A stretch of DNA of 64,000 nt from Heligmosomoides polygyrus polygyrus (GCA_947396885.1 OX377202.1:106204198-106268197), one strand, 5' to 3'; positions 53,062-64,000 are shown, numbered from the stretch's first letter. Notes: generated from the letters alone by a model not told the origin. A program made the numbers and translations.

Positions 53062-53717
53062 TAATGGAACCAACGGGGAGACTACGACACCATCTACTTT
53101 ATATGTACGCGCGCAAGTCTGAGTTTTACGCTGTGAATTCTCTGTTAAGGTTATGTAAGTCGTTGATGAATCCGACCCCAGATAGGTAATTAACAATCTA
53201 TTTGATATATTCTATATTCTTTCACTGGTCAACAGAGCACACTGGGTATCTCTGGCACATCAATGAAGTGCCTCCTCTATGCAACTCTGTAGCGTTACAT
53301 AGCTCTTGGCTCATCGAAAAAGGATTGATTGTATTGAGAACGAAACTTGTTACGAGCGTCGATTTCTTTGAACCGCTTCGGAAACGCCTTGAAACCAGTT
53401 CTTGACATTCTTCTCAAACGATTTCGATTTCTGTGATATGAACGGCGATAAATTGTGACGCCTTATCATCTCCATGTGGGCATCAAACGGCCTACAGCAG
53501 CTGGTGTTCGTTCGTTTTGAGTTATGCTTCAGCAAATAGAGCAGAAGAAAAGGAGGAAACTCTTTGGATTTAGAAGCGTGAAGGCTTGAAAAGCCGAATT
53601 CTTATGTAGACACCCAGATAAGGTGTCCCGCTTTAGGCATAGCCACTCCTTGCCCCGTCACTGCTCATAGGCTTCCAGCTTCTGGAAAGAAGCTCTTTGT
53701 TATCCACAAGTCAGTGC

Positions 53718-53727
53718 CAATTTCCAG
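53718..53727 (+). promoter_or_regulatory. Putative trans-splice acceptor of gene 2
   Basis: CAATTTCCAG lies 53 nt upstream of the likely ATG at 53781. It would serve as a spliced-leader or 5'-leader acceptor. The same frame stays open upstream of the ATG, so this site also limits how far the N-terminus could extend. Confidence 0.4.
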
Positions 53728-53780
53728 GAGCTTCAAAGTCCCAGAAATCGCGAGCGGTTCTTGCTCCACCTCACGAAACA

Positions 53781-56080
53781 ATGACGACACTGATCAAGTA
53801 CGACGCCTCACAGTCTAACTATTTCTCAAGAATTGCCTCCAGTTACCGAATTCAGAAGCTGGTACGCGTTTATCACACTGGCGAAGGCAATGTGTGGTGT
53901 AGGCATCTTTGCCCTGCCGGTTGCCTTTCAACAGGCTGGCATCTGGGTGAGTTCTGAGGACTGACGTCAGCAACTCGACTTGATCCTCTCGATCTCATCG
54001 CTTCCAGGTCGGCACAGCGCTTACCATCGCTCTCGGATTCGCCAACGCACACTGCATGATAAAGCTCGTCAAGTGCTCGCAGTATCTGTCTCGATTGTAA
54101 GCACACATTCTCTGTATACCATTGGTTTTCGTGCTTGTCGTTAATGTGGCCTACAGGGGAAGGACGGAGAATGCGCCAGCCAATCACAGCACTGACCGTA
54201 CACGCCTTTTGATGGCGTCCACTCACGCGACATGATTCTTCTACTGTATCCTCTACTTACCACAGGCCACATTAACGACTTGTACCGATTTTATGGTTCA
54301 ATTTACCAATTTTGAATCCTGTTTGGGCTCTGGCGATTATTTTTTTTTATTTCCTTGGATCTTAAAAAGTAATAAGTTATAAACCAATTATTGCTTTGTG
54401 AGATTCGACCGTTTGTCAACCCTTTCCCGAGCGAAATTTGATTTCTTACACCGCTGCTAGTCTTGAGGGCTCGGGACGAAACGTAGGAGGAGTCATTTGA
54501 CTATAACTCGATACTGATCGATTATCGATCGGCATCGATTTGTTACAAAAATTGTTTGCTATAAGTACTTTTTATCGAATAGTTTTTATCACTGTTTTCT
54601 TTCCCATCCCAAACACACAACCGCCAAAAACCGATACCGCAACTTATTATTGATTGATTGATTTTTTGTTTTTTGAACTTGTTTGCTCTGATGCGAAATA
54701 TATCTATCGTTGTCACATCTACAAGGTCGATCCGCGGTAGAATCCCTAAAACGGACAGACACATCAACGGACGTATGGAGCTACATCTAACCAAGACTTA
54801 TCGCCTATGAAACCATGCGCTAAAAATCGATACTGCCGATCAATAATGGTCGATAAATCGATTTTGCATGTTTGCGCGTTGTAAGACTCCGCAGAGCTGT
54901 CAGCACTTTCAGTTCAATCGAATCTTAAAAGATCGGCGTTTGCGGAAATCGATGACGTAGAAAGAATCTATATACTTACAGCTGACGAACAGACACACAG
55001 GTGGATGCACGGACATCTAATCTAAACGTACAGCTCGTACCACTACATCCTAAAAAGTCGATATTCCTATTCATTCATTCAATTGATTGACAGACCTTAA
55101 TTAAACCTTTATTTACTTATTGTTGTTATTGTTTTTGTTTATTAAACTTATTTAGTTACCATAGTATTTACCCAATTATTTATTTACTTCAATATTCATT
55201 TATTTATTCAGTTACCCATATTCACATCTATGTATTTTTTTTTCATTTTTCCATTGTTTGCTCTTATTTATTTATAAGTTTACCTAGTTGTTTACGTATT
55301 ATTCAATTATTTACATTTCTTTATTCATTTGTATATTTTGTTTGAACTGTTAACTTACTTACTTACCAATTTGTTTACATCACTTACATCCCTATTTATT
55401 CATTCACTTCCAATTTATTCGCATACCTATTCGCTAATTCGTCATTATTATTTAGCTGTGCGCTTATTTATTTACCAGCCGTCCGTGCGGCCTCTCCGCC
55501 GCACCGACGGCTTCTTGACGGCTTCACCGTGACAATAACTTCTCATCATCAATTGTAGCTGTCACCTATGCCATGGTTTCCTCAGGAAGACATCTTAACT
55601 ACGTCGATTAGGGCAAGTTTAAAAGAAGCGAAAAAATGGACGACATCCACAAAAACGCTTGTTTGCCCAATATCGATTGACGGCGATCGACAGTTCAAAA
55701 ACGGACTTCATATCCGTGTTCAGCGATCTTGACTACTCCCGGGGCTGAAGTTTCGTGTCGCTTGAACGACATCCACAAAAAATCGATAATATCGATCGAT
55801 ATCGATTGGTCGATTCCAGATTCGTGTTCAGCGACCTTGATTACCCCCGGGGCTAAAGTTTCGTGTCGCTTGAACGACATCCACAAAAAATCGATAATAT
55901 CGATCGATATCGATTGCCTTCCCTGCTGTCAACGCCTCCCGTCGATGGTCATCTAAATGCCCAGGCACGGTTGCCGACGTTTTCGGCACGTCTACGGCTC
56001 GCCATGCATGGTCGCCGACACACCACACACACACACCGCACATACACCACACACCACACACACACCACACACACCACACA

Positions 56081-56128
<48 letters not shown>

Positions 56129-59100
56129 TAGGATCTCTTTATTTAATCCTTCATTTAATTCTTTATTTAGTTATCAGTTGGTCGACTATTAGCTATCTGC
56201 AATTCTACGGCCAATGAAACAGTCCATTAAATATACTGGCCCTCGCACAGCAAGTATGTTAATAATCTTAGATTATCGATTACATTGATTATTTTATTGA
56301 TTTCTTGATTACTTGATTAATCTGGCCCTCACCCAGCAGACACGTTAATATTTTATATTATCGATCACACTGATTGTTTTATTGATTTATTGATTGCTTG
56401 ATTATACCGGCCCTCGACCAGCAAACATGCTAATACTTTTAGATTACCGATCATATTGATTATTTTATTGATTTATTGATAACTTGACTTTTGTTTCGAT
56501 TCTACTTTAAAAATACCTTTTTATTTTTTAATATTTATTTTTTTATTCTTAATTTTATTCTTTGATTATTCTCACCATGTGATACGGAGCCAATCCAGCA
56601 GCCGCCATACTTGTGTCATTGACTGCTCAAGCAATCGACAAAGAAAATTGACAATAGCGTTCCGAGGCACTCGCACAGAGCGGACGGACGCAGTGACGGA
56701 CGCATGAACTGATAAGCTGTTGCGCATACAGTGGGATAATTCTGGACAGAAGATTCCGCTTGAAATCCGATGAATGCTTTTACAAAAAAGTGCCTTACTC
56801 TGAAACTCTAAAGATCCCAGTAAACCGCCTCGATCTCTTGGTATGCCCCATGTATTTAGATACATTTCCTTGAGTAATGACGCATCGAGACAAAGTCCAG
56901 CCCTCTCGCTCCCTCTAGTACATAATTTTAGAATATCGATCGTATTGATTACTTTATTGATTTATTGATTAATTGATTATTATTATTGTATTCTGCGCTA
57001 TAAATAAAAAGGTTTTTTATATCAGGAAGGAATCGACCATAGCATCCTCGGCAGAAGACTCACATGGCAAGACCATCGAAGCTGATCAGAAAAGACATAA
57101 CACCTCGGTAAGGTTAGTGGGTAGATCTCACTCACTTCAGGGTAATTATTTGAAGAGTTTAGGACTCCTCAAAGAGCGCCAGCGAGTCGGACAAGTTTCA
57201 ACCGTGTGAGAGCTCAGACGACACTATTGATACGAAGCCTAAGCTGCCTGAGCGGTAAGAACGAGGAACTCCGGCCCATTCAAGGCGACTGGCGATTGTC
57301 CTTCGATGGTGAAGTCGCACACTAAGGTACACCTGTTCTCCTTTACAGAACAATCGTTCTCGACTACGGTCATATGGCAGAAGAGGCTTTTGCTGTGCAC
57401 GATTCCTGGTTACGCCACCTCGCCAAGCCGGCTTCGTACGTATCCTCTTCTAGGAAAGCTCAGCTTACTCCACTCCTGTCTAAACGATGTGTTTTTCAGA
57501 ATAATTGTGAATCTGTGTCTAGTCCTTCTTCAGCTGGGAATTTGCAGTGTATTCTATATTTTTGTCGCAGACCATACTAAACAGGTCAGTAATCTCAAGT
57601 TCGACGTTCTTGAAACCTGGGTATCTTGTAAGTTTCTTCTCATTCCTCTTTGCCTATCAGGTTCGACATAGAGCTCTTTATTGCGGCTAACGTTTCGATG
57701 AACTCGTCTTGCCCAAGGCCTGAATGGCGCTCAAATTGCTTTTGACACTGGAAATTCACCTAATTAAAAACATCGAGTCCATCTCTTTACCAGGGACAAC
57801 ATGCTCCCAGGGGCTAGATTCATCAACCACTTACCGCCCTCTAACGGTGAAAAAACCGCCAAACCCCCTGGGGCCGTATGCAATTCTCGCCCGACTCAGG
57901 GACGGGGACGGTGCGAAAAATCGATGGCGCATGAAGTGCATACCGGGGATGTGGGCGGAGACCGCGTCATACCCGGCCGGGATGGTTGGGGAGAGAATAG
58001 CATATGGCCCCTGATATGACATTCATTAGCATCAGGTTTGACGGTATTTTCACCGTTAGGGCGTAAGCGGTTGATGAATTTGGCCCTGGGAGCACGTTGT
58101 TCCTGGTGAAGAGATGGACTCGATGTTTTTGACCCAGTGAGTTTCACATAGTCAAAAGAATTCCGAGCTTCTTTCATGCCTTGAGAAAGACGAGTTCGTC
58201 GAAACGTCGGCCGCAATAAAGAATTCTATATCAAACCTGGAGCCGGATTCATCAACCACTTACGTAACTCTAATGGAGAATTGTAAGGGAAAAGCTCAGA
58301 TAACGCGACTTATCGCTCACCATATTGCTTGATAAGTCGCGTTATCTGAGATTTTCGCTTACAATTCTCCGTTAGAGTTACGTAAGTCGTGGATGAATCC
58401 GGATCCTGGTAGGTAAAGACGATTGAGAAAAATAGGTCAGTCTTTGTTTCGGTAGAATGCGGTGTCGGCAAAGCGCGCCACGCGCGTGCGCACCTATTGA
58501 TCGGCGTTCGATAGTGATTTTACCGAAAGACGTAGCTGCCGAAAAATTGACTACCCTGAGCACCGGACCTTGCCATAGCCGGTCGTGTCCGAAAGTTTAG
58601 GAGAATTCAGGTCTCATTGCCCGGAATTGATGACACGATAATATGAAATGCCCAAAGATGAGCAAGGACTCGCTAAGATCGACAGCATTGAGCTTTTATC
58701 CATCCATTAAATCCTTCGGCTATTTCGCAATAAAAGTCACGTGTAACAGCAGCATGTATTCGGAGGTGAAGGGAGCGCTGTAGGGGTGCTATACTTCGGT
58801 GTCGGTGGCAGCTCCGGCGTTGTTGGCCCTTGCGCGGGTTGATACGGATAGCGTAGTATCCGCTCTGCACTGTCGCCGACGGAGAAGCCGACGGATCACG
58901 GAAGCATAACATGTACCTTTCGGGAGGTATCACCGTTAGAAAGAATGAGATGGCTGCAGCATTATTAGCGTGCTTCGCTCAACTTGTTAGTTTATCAAGA
59001 TCACGCCAAACCTCTGTCGTACACTGCGTTCAAAAAGAGGTCTACGCCTTTTTTCTTGCTTCTGCACGTAATTCGGCTGCAGTCGATTCCAAAACTATAT

Positions 59101-62100
59101 CAGTGAATTGAGCATAGCAAAAAACATCGGAGCAAAAGTCTCCAGCGAGACCTGCAAAGACTACAAGAAATGAGGAAGGGTTGCGTGAAAGCACTCAACT
59201 CGAGGTTGTTTAAAAAAGATCGGTTCGAACAGGAAGTACTCCGTATATTTCGTTGCAAACGCGGTATAGACGTATCGCCGACCGTCCACCGTAGCATTTT
59301 TGTTCTCGTTGCCCTGAGGCCTTCAATTTCATTGGTAACGGGCCAGCGCTCACAAGCTTCTACGTCGTTACTGGGCGGACGACTGTCCCATAAATCTTTG
59401 ATTTAAGGTGTTTAGGTAGTGACTTGATTGCAGGACAGAGCACCACAGTAAAAAAGCGACAATTGCGCCAGGCTGTACTCACGAATGATTCACCTTCGAC
59501 TTCATGCTGCCGTTACACACGAATTTTGATCCAAAATACCAGAAGAATTTAATGAATAGATGAAATTTCAATGCTAAGCGACCTCAATGGGTCCATGCTT
59601 ACCCACGCCCATCGTCAAATATTCTGTCTTTGCAACTTTCAGCTTAAGTCCGGGCATCGTCAAAATACTACACCATGCTTGTGCTTGTTCGACTTAACTT
59701 CGCACATTCACATTGTCAAGCGTCCATTCACTGCTCTATGCACGAAAGAACAGCTCGTCGAGTTCAAACAGAGCGCTGACTAATTCTTGAACGTTATCTT
59801 ATTGGTCGCTATAAACAAACAACGGAAAACGCATCACCTTCCAGAGTTCAGAAAGCTGAAACGAAGGCAATGTGATGAATTGTATGATCTTTCCTGTAAG
59901 GCAATGAAACACAGATGTTTTCTGCACCAGCATACGACGTGCAGAATATGTTTATAACAGCTTCGAATTCTTTGCTTTAATCATCTCTGATATTAAAACT
60001 CATATTTTGAGATTCCCATTACATGACTAACAATATTCTGACTTTGAAGATGTAATTTTATTAATCATCAAATTGACCCTCTCAAATTGCCATTCTATTC
60101 CATTCGTGTCTCACATTTCAATTAAACCTCCATAACGCTTCCTTCCTATCTGCCTTCCGTTGAAGAAAGCAGGTGCAATAAAAGAGTACCGTCCATTCTT
60201 CCGAATCAGATGGTTAAAGTTTAGGTGTCAGAAGTTGTTTGTCACATCAGTCATAGGTAGTACGCCTAGAGGTCCCGTAAATTTCTGCCTACACCGACAC
60301 AATGTAAATAGGTCAGAATTGTACCATCGCTAGAATAAAGGGCAGCACTAAAGAAAAAATAATGGAGTCACAACAACCAGAATCCAGAAAAAACTGCTGG
60401 GACTCATCGCTAAACTATCACCACATTGTCCATGCCCGACTCTCCATAAATCTTGGCATCGCTAGCACTGACGTGATAGAGTTGACTAGAGCTGTTAACA
60501 AGATTGGTAACGACCTTCATTTTGGCTAATTCGGCGTTGTCGGCTTTTTCGTCATAGAATCGAAAGTCGAAGAAACATTTGGAAACTGGTGTTTGAGCGA
60601 ATAGTTTTCAAATGTTCTTTCGACTTTTCCAGGCTCTGATGAAGGCGGCAACGCCGAAACGTTAGCCAGAAAAAAGGTCGGTAGAAATCTTGGTTAACAT
60701 CTGCAGTCAATTTCATCATACGCTGCAGTTAAGCCAATCTTGTCTCCTCGTGTCTTCGAAACGTCTCCCTCGTTGCCCAGTGTCGTTCCTTCCGTCTTGA
60801 CTCTTGTAAAGAGCGCGCCAGCTGCACACTGCATTGGGTCCCGACACGCGCAGCGTACGCCTGAGTATCAGGGCGGGCGAAACAGCACGCGCATCTGGCG
60901 TGCAAGGCAGTCAAGCATCGCCTTGTCGCCGCCAACCGGTACTTAGTCAGCACTAGCCTCAGCCATGCGATGTGCAGTGCGGGCACCAGCAATCCATCCA
61001 GCCGTAGAATCATCCTCGTATGTACCCTGGTTCGGAAATAACTGCTAAGTGCTGGAACACGTACTGCTCTTTCGGTAGCCAGCGATCCAAACACCACTCG
61101 ATATCAGGTTTGGCAATGCAATCATGACCTTGGATAAGGATAGCAGCTGCTTCTATGTAGGCATGGAGAGAAGGGACACTTTTCTAAGCAGGCAACAGCA
61201 GTCACTCCCTTAGACCTTGTTTATACTTCGACGCCGAGCGACGCGATGGCTATGCATTGAGGCCAAATTGATCGCCCAGCGTCGACGTCAGCCGGCCGGA
61301 ATCAATCGCATGAACGAGCAACCAATCGCGTCGCGTCAGATCGCGTCACCTCGAAATGGGCGCGATACGACTGACCGCGGTGAATTGGAGCGCGGTATTG
61401 CTGCTCAGCTGATCCTCGCAGTGTGGACCCACACTTGTCCGTAGTACGTAATCGTGCGTAAAGTACGCAACCGCGCGTAATCGCGTGACCGCGCTGACCG
61501 CTGCTCGGAGTGCTCATCGTCGTCCAAAACAGTGCAACGCGATTGCACGCATCGCTCCGTTCGAATCGCATCGCGATGGAAGTAAAAAACGGGGCCTTAT
61601 GCTTCTCCCTTCCTCCACGCTTCCCTCGCCCTATAACTAGTACCGAAATGGATAGAGGTAGATGTAGCGGTAACGGTAATGGGTTCGGTAACAATCAGCT
61701 CGTGACTCCATTTTGGGATCCTGGGCCTCCCTTCTAAGACGTCCAGTATGCATACGTTTGATGTGATATGCGATAGCATACCGATAAAAGATTGATGAAA
61801 CAAATGTGCAGGTTGATACTCCAGTTAATATCCTGAGGCGTTAGGCCCCGTTTATACTTCGTCGCGGCGCGACGCGACGACACGTATAGTGGCCATATTG
61901 ATTGTGCGACGCGATCGATCAATTCGGCCTCATTGCGTGGCCATCGCATCGCGCCGCGACGAAGTATAAACGGGGCCTTAGACATTACAGTCGGATGATC
62001 TTCCTCTCTTTTCGCAGTATGTTGTCGTGTTATGGTAAGTAGCCTACTGATACGATCTTCTGTTATGTAAGATGGTCCATATGGTGCGACACGTAGAAAG

Positions 62101-63311
62101 CTAGTGTTATACTTCCTCGGATGAGTGGGAAGGTATCTTTGCCTGTAGCAGTGTATACGCTGAGCAGGCAGGTAGAACTTACCACGAACACGATGAAAGT
62201 AAACCCGATCAGCCCAGTGATACAACCCAAGTGGTGTAGTTAGGATCGCAGGGCCACAAGGCCACATGTCCTGCATAAGTTTTACCCGCATAACGGCAGG
62301 CATACAAGCATAAGGTAGCATGGATAGTCGTCGATTACGAATAACCTAACGCGCAGTTGGGCATCCCTCAGATTTGAGTAAACTTGTCGCTCCCTAACGC
62401 ACATTCGTGTTCCACTTACAAAGTAGTTTGTCTATCAAGGTGGTTCCTTAAAAAGAATACAATAAATACAATAAATGTAAGGCTATCCGTCATAAAAGTG
62501 GTCAGCATTGGAAGGTGGGGAAACGCCATCCAATCAAGCCACCCCGAATCGAGGTCCTATTCAGAAAAGACTTGTGTGAGAGACACCCTGATTAGCTAGT
62601 GTGTGCACGGCCATTGTTCTGCTTGGTTATGATTGGCTGGTACGTTCCCACCTCCCAATGTTGCCCACATTTGCGAGATGGACCTCTGCATCAGATATGA
62701 GTGGTGTGTTTATGGCAAATAATATTGTAAATAGACTTTAAGACAATCAAAAGGTTCCTCGCCCTAGCGACCCTCTAGACGATCAGCACGGCTCACCTGG
62801 CTCTCTGACGACCATTGACTCGAGTGGTCGGTCCTCGTCTAGCGCTCAGTTACTGAGGCCACACTGGTTCTGGAGAGTTTCTAAAAATATTAGAAATATT
62901 ATGCATTAATTGAAAATCTACATTTGCTTTAATATAACTTGACAGTGAAGGCGCCCCAATTGCCTAGTTAGCAAAGTAATGTGCCTAAGCCCTAGTTTAT
63001 ACTTGCGCCGCTGCGGGGCGCGGCACGATGGTCGGGATAGATATCGACCGGGCGACGCGAAAAATCGATATCTATGGCAATCGTGGTGCCGCGCGAGTAA
63101 AAACTAGGGCTAACGAGCAATTATACCAATTTATGTTCATCTTCAGGTAATCGATCACTTCTTCTCGACGAATCTCGATCAAAACACAGTGCTCGTCTCA
63201 ATACTGCCATTCTTTATAGCACTATCCAGTGTGAAAAGTCTTATTGTTATGTCGTGGATCGCCTTTCTGGGAAATATTCTTGTGCTTGGAGCAATCCTCA
63301 TCATTGATGTG
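53781..63311 (+). CDS. SLC36-like amino acid transporter, gene 2 (partial, runs off the window)
   Basis: Exons: 53781-53797, 53856-53946, 54008-54096, 57349-57435, 57500-57584, 63147-63311, giving the first ~178 residues. Phases match gene 1 at every intron, and exons 2, 3 and 5 have the same lengths as in gene 1. Conserved pieces: CGVGIFALPVAFQQAGIW (helix 1), CMIKLVKCSQYL, LDYGHMAEEAFA, LLQLGICSVFYIFVADH, and the helix 4-5 region SILPFFIAL / FLGNILVLGA. The role is expected to be proton-coupled transport of small amino acids. Exon 1 as modelled codes for only MTTLI plus two bases, far shorter than the 47-residue N-terminus of gene 1, so the start is uncertain. The donor after 63311 is GTAAGG and the remaining exons lie outside. 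Introns 3 and 5 (3.3 and 5.6 kb) are filled with repeats. Confidence 0.85.
54121..54287. mobile_element. MITE, GTAGGCCACATTAACGAC type, intron 3 of gene 2
   Basis: GTGCTTGTCGTTAATGTGGC and GGCCACATTAACGACTTGTA are inverted ends. The interior carries AATGCGCCAGCCAATCACAG, the core shared with the TGTCGCGAA MITE family, and CACGCGACATG. Confidence 0.7.
55100..55470. repeat. AT-rich low-complexity DNA
   Basis: Runs of TTATTTATTTACTTA-like sequence with no consistent unit. No gene is seen in 54288-55629. Confidence 0.6.
55630..55915. repeat. Tandem units of the ATCGAT-rich repeat (inverted)
   Basis: GACATCCACAAAAA recurs at about 55646, 55768 and 55877, each followed by ATCGAT-rich sequence. 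TTCGTGTCGCTTGAAC separates the units. This is the reverse complement of the repeat at 34298-34570. Confidence 0.75.
56025..56125. repeat. (CA)n-type microsatellite
   Basis: About 100 bp of CACA and CACACAC with interspersed CCACA. Translations through it are artefacts. Confidence 0.9.
56232..56480. repeat. Short AT-rich tandem repeat
   Basis: Three diverged units begin near GGCCCTCGCACAGCAA (56238), GGCCCTCACCCAGCAG (56333) and GGCCCTCGACCAGCAA (56409). Each is followed by TTATTGATTTATTGATT-like sequence, which reappears at 56930-56985. The rest of intron 3 (56481-57348) holds no recognised gene. Confidence 0.7.
57811..58085. mobile_element. Palindromic MITE inside the palindrome, itself interrupted
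   Basis: GGGCTAGATTCATCAACCAC and GCGGTTGATGAATTTGGCC are inverted ends of the same family as 10545-10675. Arms with GGTGAAAAAACCGCCAAACC and the complement are separated by a further insertion at 57871-58010. Confidence 0.8.
57871..58010. mobile_element. Innermost MITE, GGGCCGTATGC type, CTG duplication
   Basis: GGGCCGTATGCAATTCTCGC and GAGAATAGCATATGGCCC are inverted ends of a 140-bp element. CTG lies at 57868-57870 and 58011-58013. Confidence 0.8.
58240..58405. mobile_element. Palindromic MITE, CTG target duplication
   Basis: GAGCCGGATTCATCAACCAC and GTCGTGGATGAATCCGGATC are inverted ends, with CTG at 58237-58239 and 58406-58408. It abuts the large palindrome. The stretch 58409-59261 shows no recognised gene. 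Confidence 0.83.
59262..59410 (-). pseudogene. Fragment of the BovB/RTE-like LINE
   Basis: About 150 bp on the minus strand match the C-terminal region of the LINE at 45279-47567 around KMLRWT and the preceding segment. It is heavily diverged and without frame. Confidence 0.6.
59411..61212. other. Intron 5 DNA with no recognised feature
   Basis: Open frames up to 122 codons (minus, 60729-61097) have no recognisable motif. A GCCGAAACGTTAGCC stretch near 60650 resembles sequence in the large palindrome at 57658. Confidence 0.45.
61213..61596. mobile_element. 384-bp palindromic-ended element, TTA duplication
   Basis: GACCTTGTTTATACTTCGAC at the left and ATGGAAGTAAAAAACGGGGC at the right. TTA flanks at 61210-61212 and 61597-61599. 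The body is the reverse complement of 1894-2258 and provides the uninterrupted reference for that nested copy. Confidence 0.82.
61844..61977. mobile_element. 134-bp palindromic MITE, TTA duplication
   Basis: GGCCCCGTTTATACTTCGTC and GACGAAGTATAAACGGGGCC are perfect inverted ends over at least 20 bp. TTA lies at 61841-61843 and 61978-61980. The stretch 61978-62488 shows no gene. Confidence 0.87.
62489..62686. mobile_element. MITE of the TGTCGCGAA family, diverged
   Basis: AGTGGTCAGCATTGGAAGGT and CCTCCCAATGTTGCCCACAT are inverted. The interior keeps TGATTGGCTGG. The ends themselves are degraded. Confidence 0.65.
62989..63110. mobile_element. 122-bp palindromic MITE, TAA duplication
   Basis: GCCCTAGTTTATACTTGCGC and AAAAACTAGGGC are inverted ends, the right arm shortened. 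TAA lies at 62986-62988 and 63111-63113. It ends 36 bp before exon 6 of gene 2. Confidence 0.82.
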
Positions 63312-63955
63312 GTAAGGATTCTATCTTAAAATTGTTTACTTTAACGCCGGTCGCTCTTCATTCACTATAATTACTTCTTCGCGGAAAATTGAGCGCATGT
63401 AACTTATTTTGGAGGTCTAAAGGCACAAGTAAGTTAATTTAGAGCCCCTAAGCCGCAAGTATCAAGTGTCTTAAATCTTCTGTGTTAGGCCAAGACACGA
63501 TGGAAACGGTTATGAAAGCTGCAAGAATCAATCGTCTCCTCCACCTAATCAATACTGACAGCCTTCACAATACCGCATCGCTGGGCGAATGAGTGCGCTA
63601 CTTTAAACCCCGAAAGGGTTAAAGTGCGGAGCGAGCACATGCGGTAGGACGAGTTCACGCGGTGCAAGAAGACGGTCTCCATTCTAAGATGGCATGCTGC
63701 TAGTGCCACCTTCGAATGGATGTACGAACTAGCAATAACGGATTAGAAGTGGTGTGAGCGGTGCCAATGAAAGCGATGCCAAATGTGTTGCATTCAAGAA
63801 ACGGTGCTTCAGTCGGTCGGTCGATAAATGCCTCGTTCAGAGTTCAGGGAATAAGAAAAGGGAATAGTAAAAGGAGAGCGAGAAAATTCGCCAACACAAC
63901 TTGAAGATAAAATACCGCAACCTAATCTAATCGTAAGGTCTAAAGGTCTATACTA
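63312..63955. other. Start of intron 6 of gene 2, no recognised feature
   Basis: Begins with donor GTAAGG. It contains the AAGTAAGTTA-type sequence also seen near 44880-45075. No coding signal. Confidence 0.5.
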
Positions 63956-64000
63956 TTAGGTTGTCACATAAGTTCTGTCCGATTTTCGACGGCAACTTTG
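63956..64000. mobile_element. Left end of another mariner-type element (cut by the window)
   Basis: TTAGGTTGTCACATAAGTTC preceded by TA at 63954-63955 resembles a mariner inverted end of a family different from copies 1 and 2. Only 45 bp are visible. Confidence 0.5.

Larger units (their letters stand above)
57658..58238. repeat. Large palindrome in intron 5 of gene 2, hosting nested MITEs
   Basis: The left arm (57658-57810) and right arm (58086-58238) are inverted. Landmarks are TCTTTATTGCGGC, ACGTTTCGA, AACTCGTCTT, CATCGAGTCCATCTCTT and ATGCTCCCAG on the left, with complements in reverse order on the right. The centre has been occupied by the element at 57811-58085. Confidence 0.8.

Noticed and set aside
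55828..56217. Cys/Val- or His/Thr-rich open frames
   Set aside because: They are translations of the CA microsatellite.
60729..61097. 122-codon minus-strand frame
   Set aside because: No recognisable domain, no splice or start context, high Arg/Ala content as expected of an antisense frame in GC-rich DNA, and it lies in an intron of gene 2.

Overview
The window looks like repeat-rich nuclear DNA from a nematode, probably a rhabditomorph (clade V) species. The evidence is indirect. It includes DD34D mariner transposons with nematode-style TTAGGTTG ends, RTE-type LINEs, Penelope-like GIY-YIG remnants, and short 54-64 nt introns beside kilobase-scale ones. TTTCAG acceptors sit just upstream of start codons, as expected for spliced-leader trans-splicing, and there are several poly-G/poly-C tracts of 11-16 bases. 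No species can be named from the sequence alone.

Two host genes can be supported, both on the + strand and both members of the SLC36 / amino-acid-auxin-permease family of proton-coupled amino acid transporters. Gene 1 (19091-36226) is complete. It has ten exons whose phases all join, giving about 467 residues and a stop followed by AATAAA. Gene 2 (from 53781, running off the right edge) shows its first six exons. Exons 2, 3 and 5 have identical lengths in the two genes (91, 89 and 85 nt) and all compared introns have the same phase, so they are diverged tandem duplicates about 17 kb apart.

Nearly everything else is mobile or formerly mobile DNA. Region 1-4.5 kb holds a mariner nested in a palindromic element, an old mariner relic and a GIY-YIG relic. 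Region 5.8-9 kb is a tandem series of a tRNA-derived SINE plus a long foldback. Region 9.8-18.9 kb holds small palindromic elements, a 650-bp tandem duplication and tRNA-like foldbacks. The large introns of gene 1 hold SINEs, MITEs, a 1.7-kb terminal-inverted-repeat element, a four-unit tandem array and an almost complete RTE LINE. Between the genes (36-53 kb) lie a truncated second RTE copy, a second apparently intact mariner, a BovB/RTE-like LINE, two GIY-YIG relics, CR1/jockey-like relics and a possible solo LTR. The large introns of gene 2 hold a further set of nested palindromes.

The most unusual feature is a large, varied set of short palindromic elements built on one plan. They have GC-rich foldback bodies, ends starting GGCCC/GGGCC followed by GTTTATAC- or GGATTCATCAAC-like sequence, and 3-bp target duplications that are almost always TAA/TTA or CTG/CAG. 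This is the known TWA/CWG target preference of PIF/Harbinger transposases. No such transposase is visible here. Several elements are nested inside each other so exactly that the pre-insertion sites can be read off.
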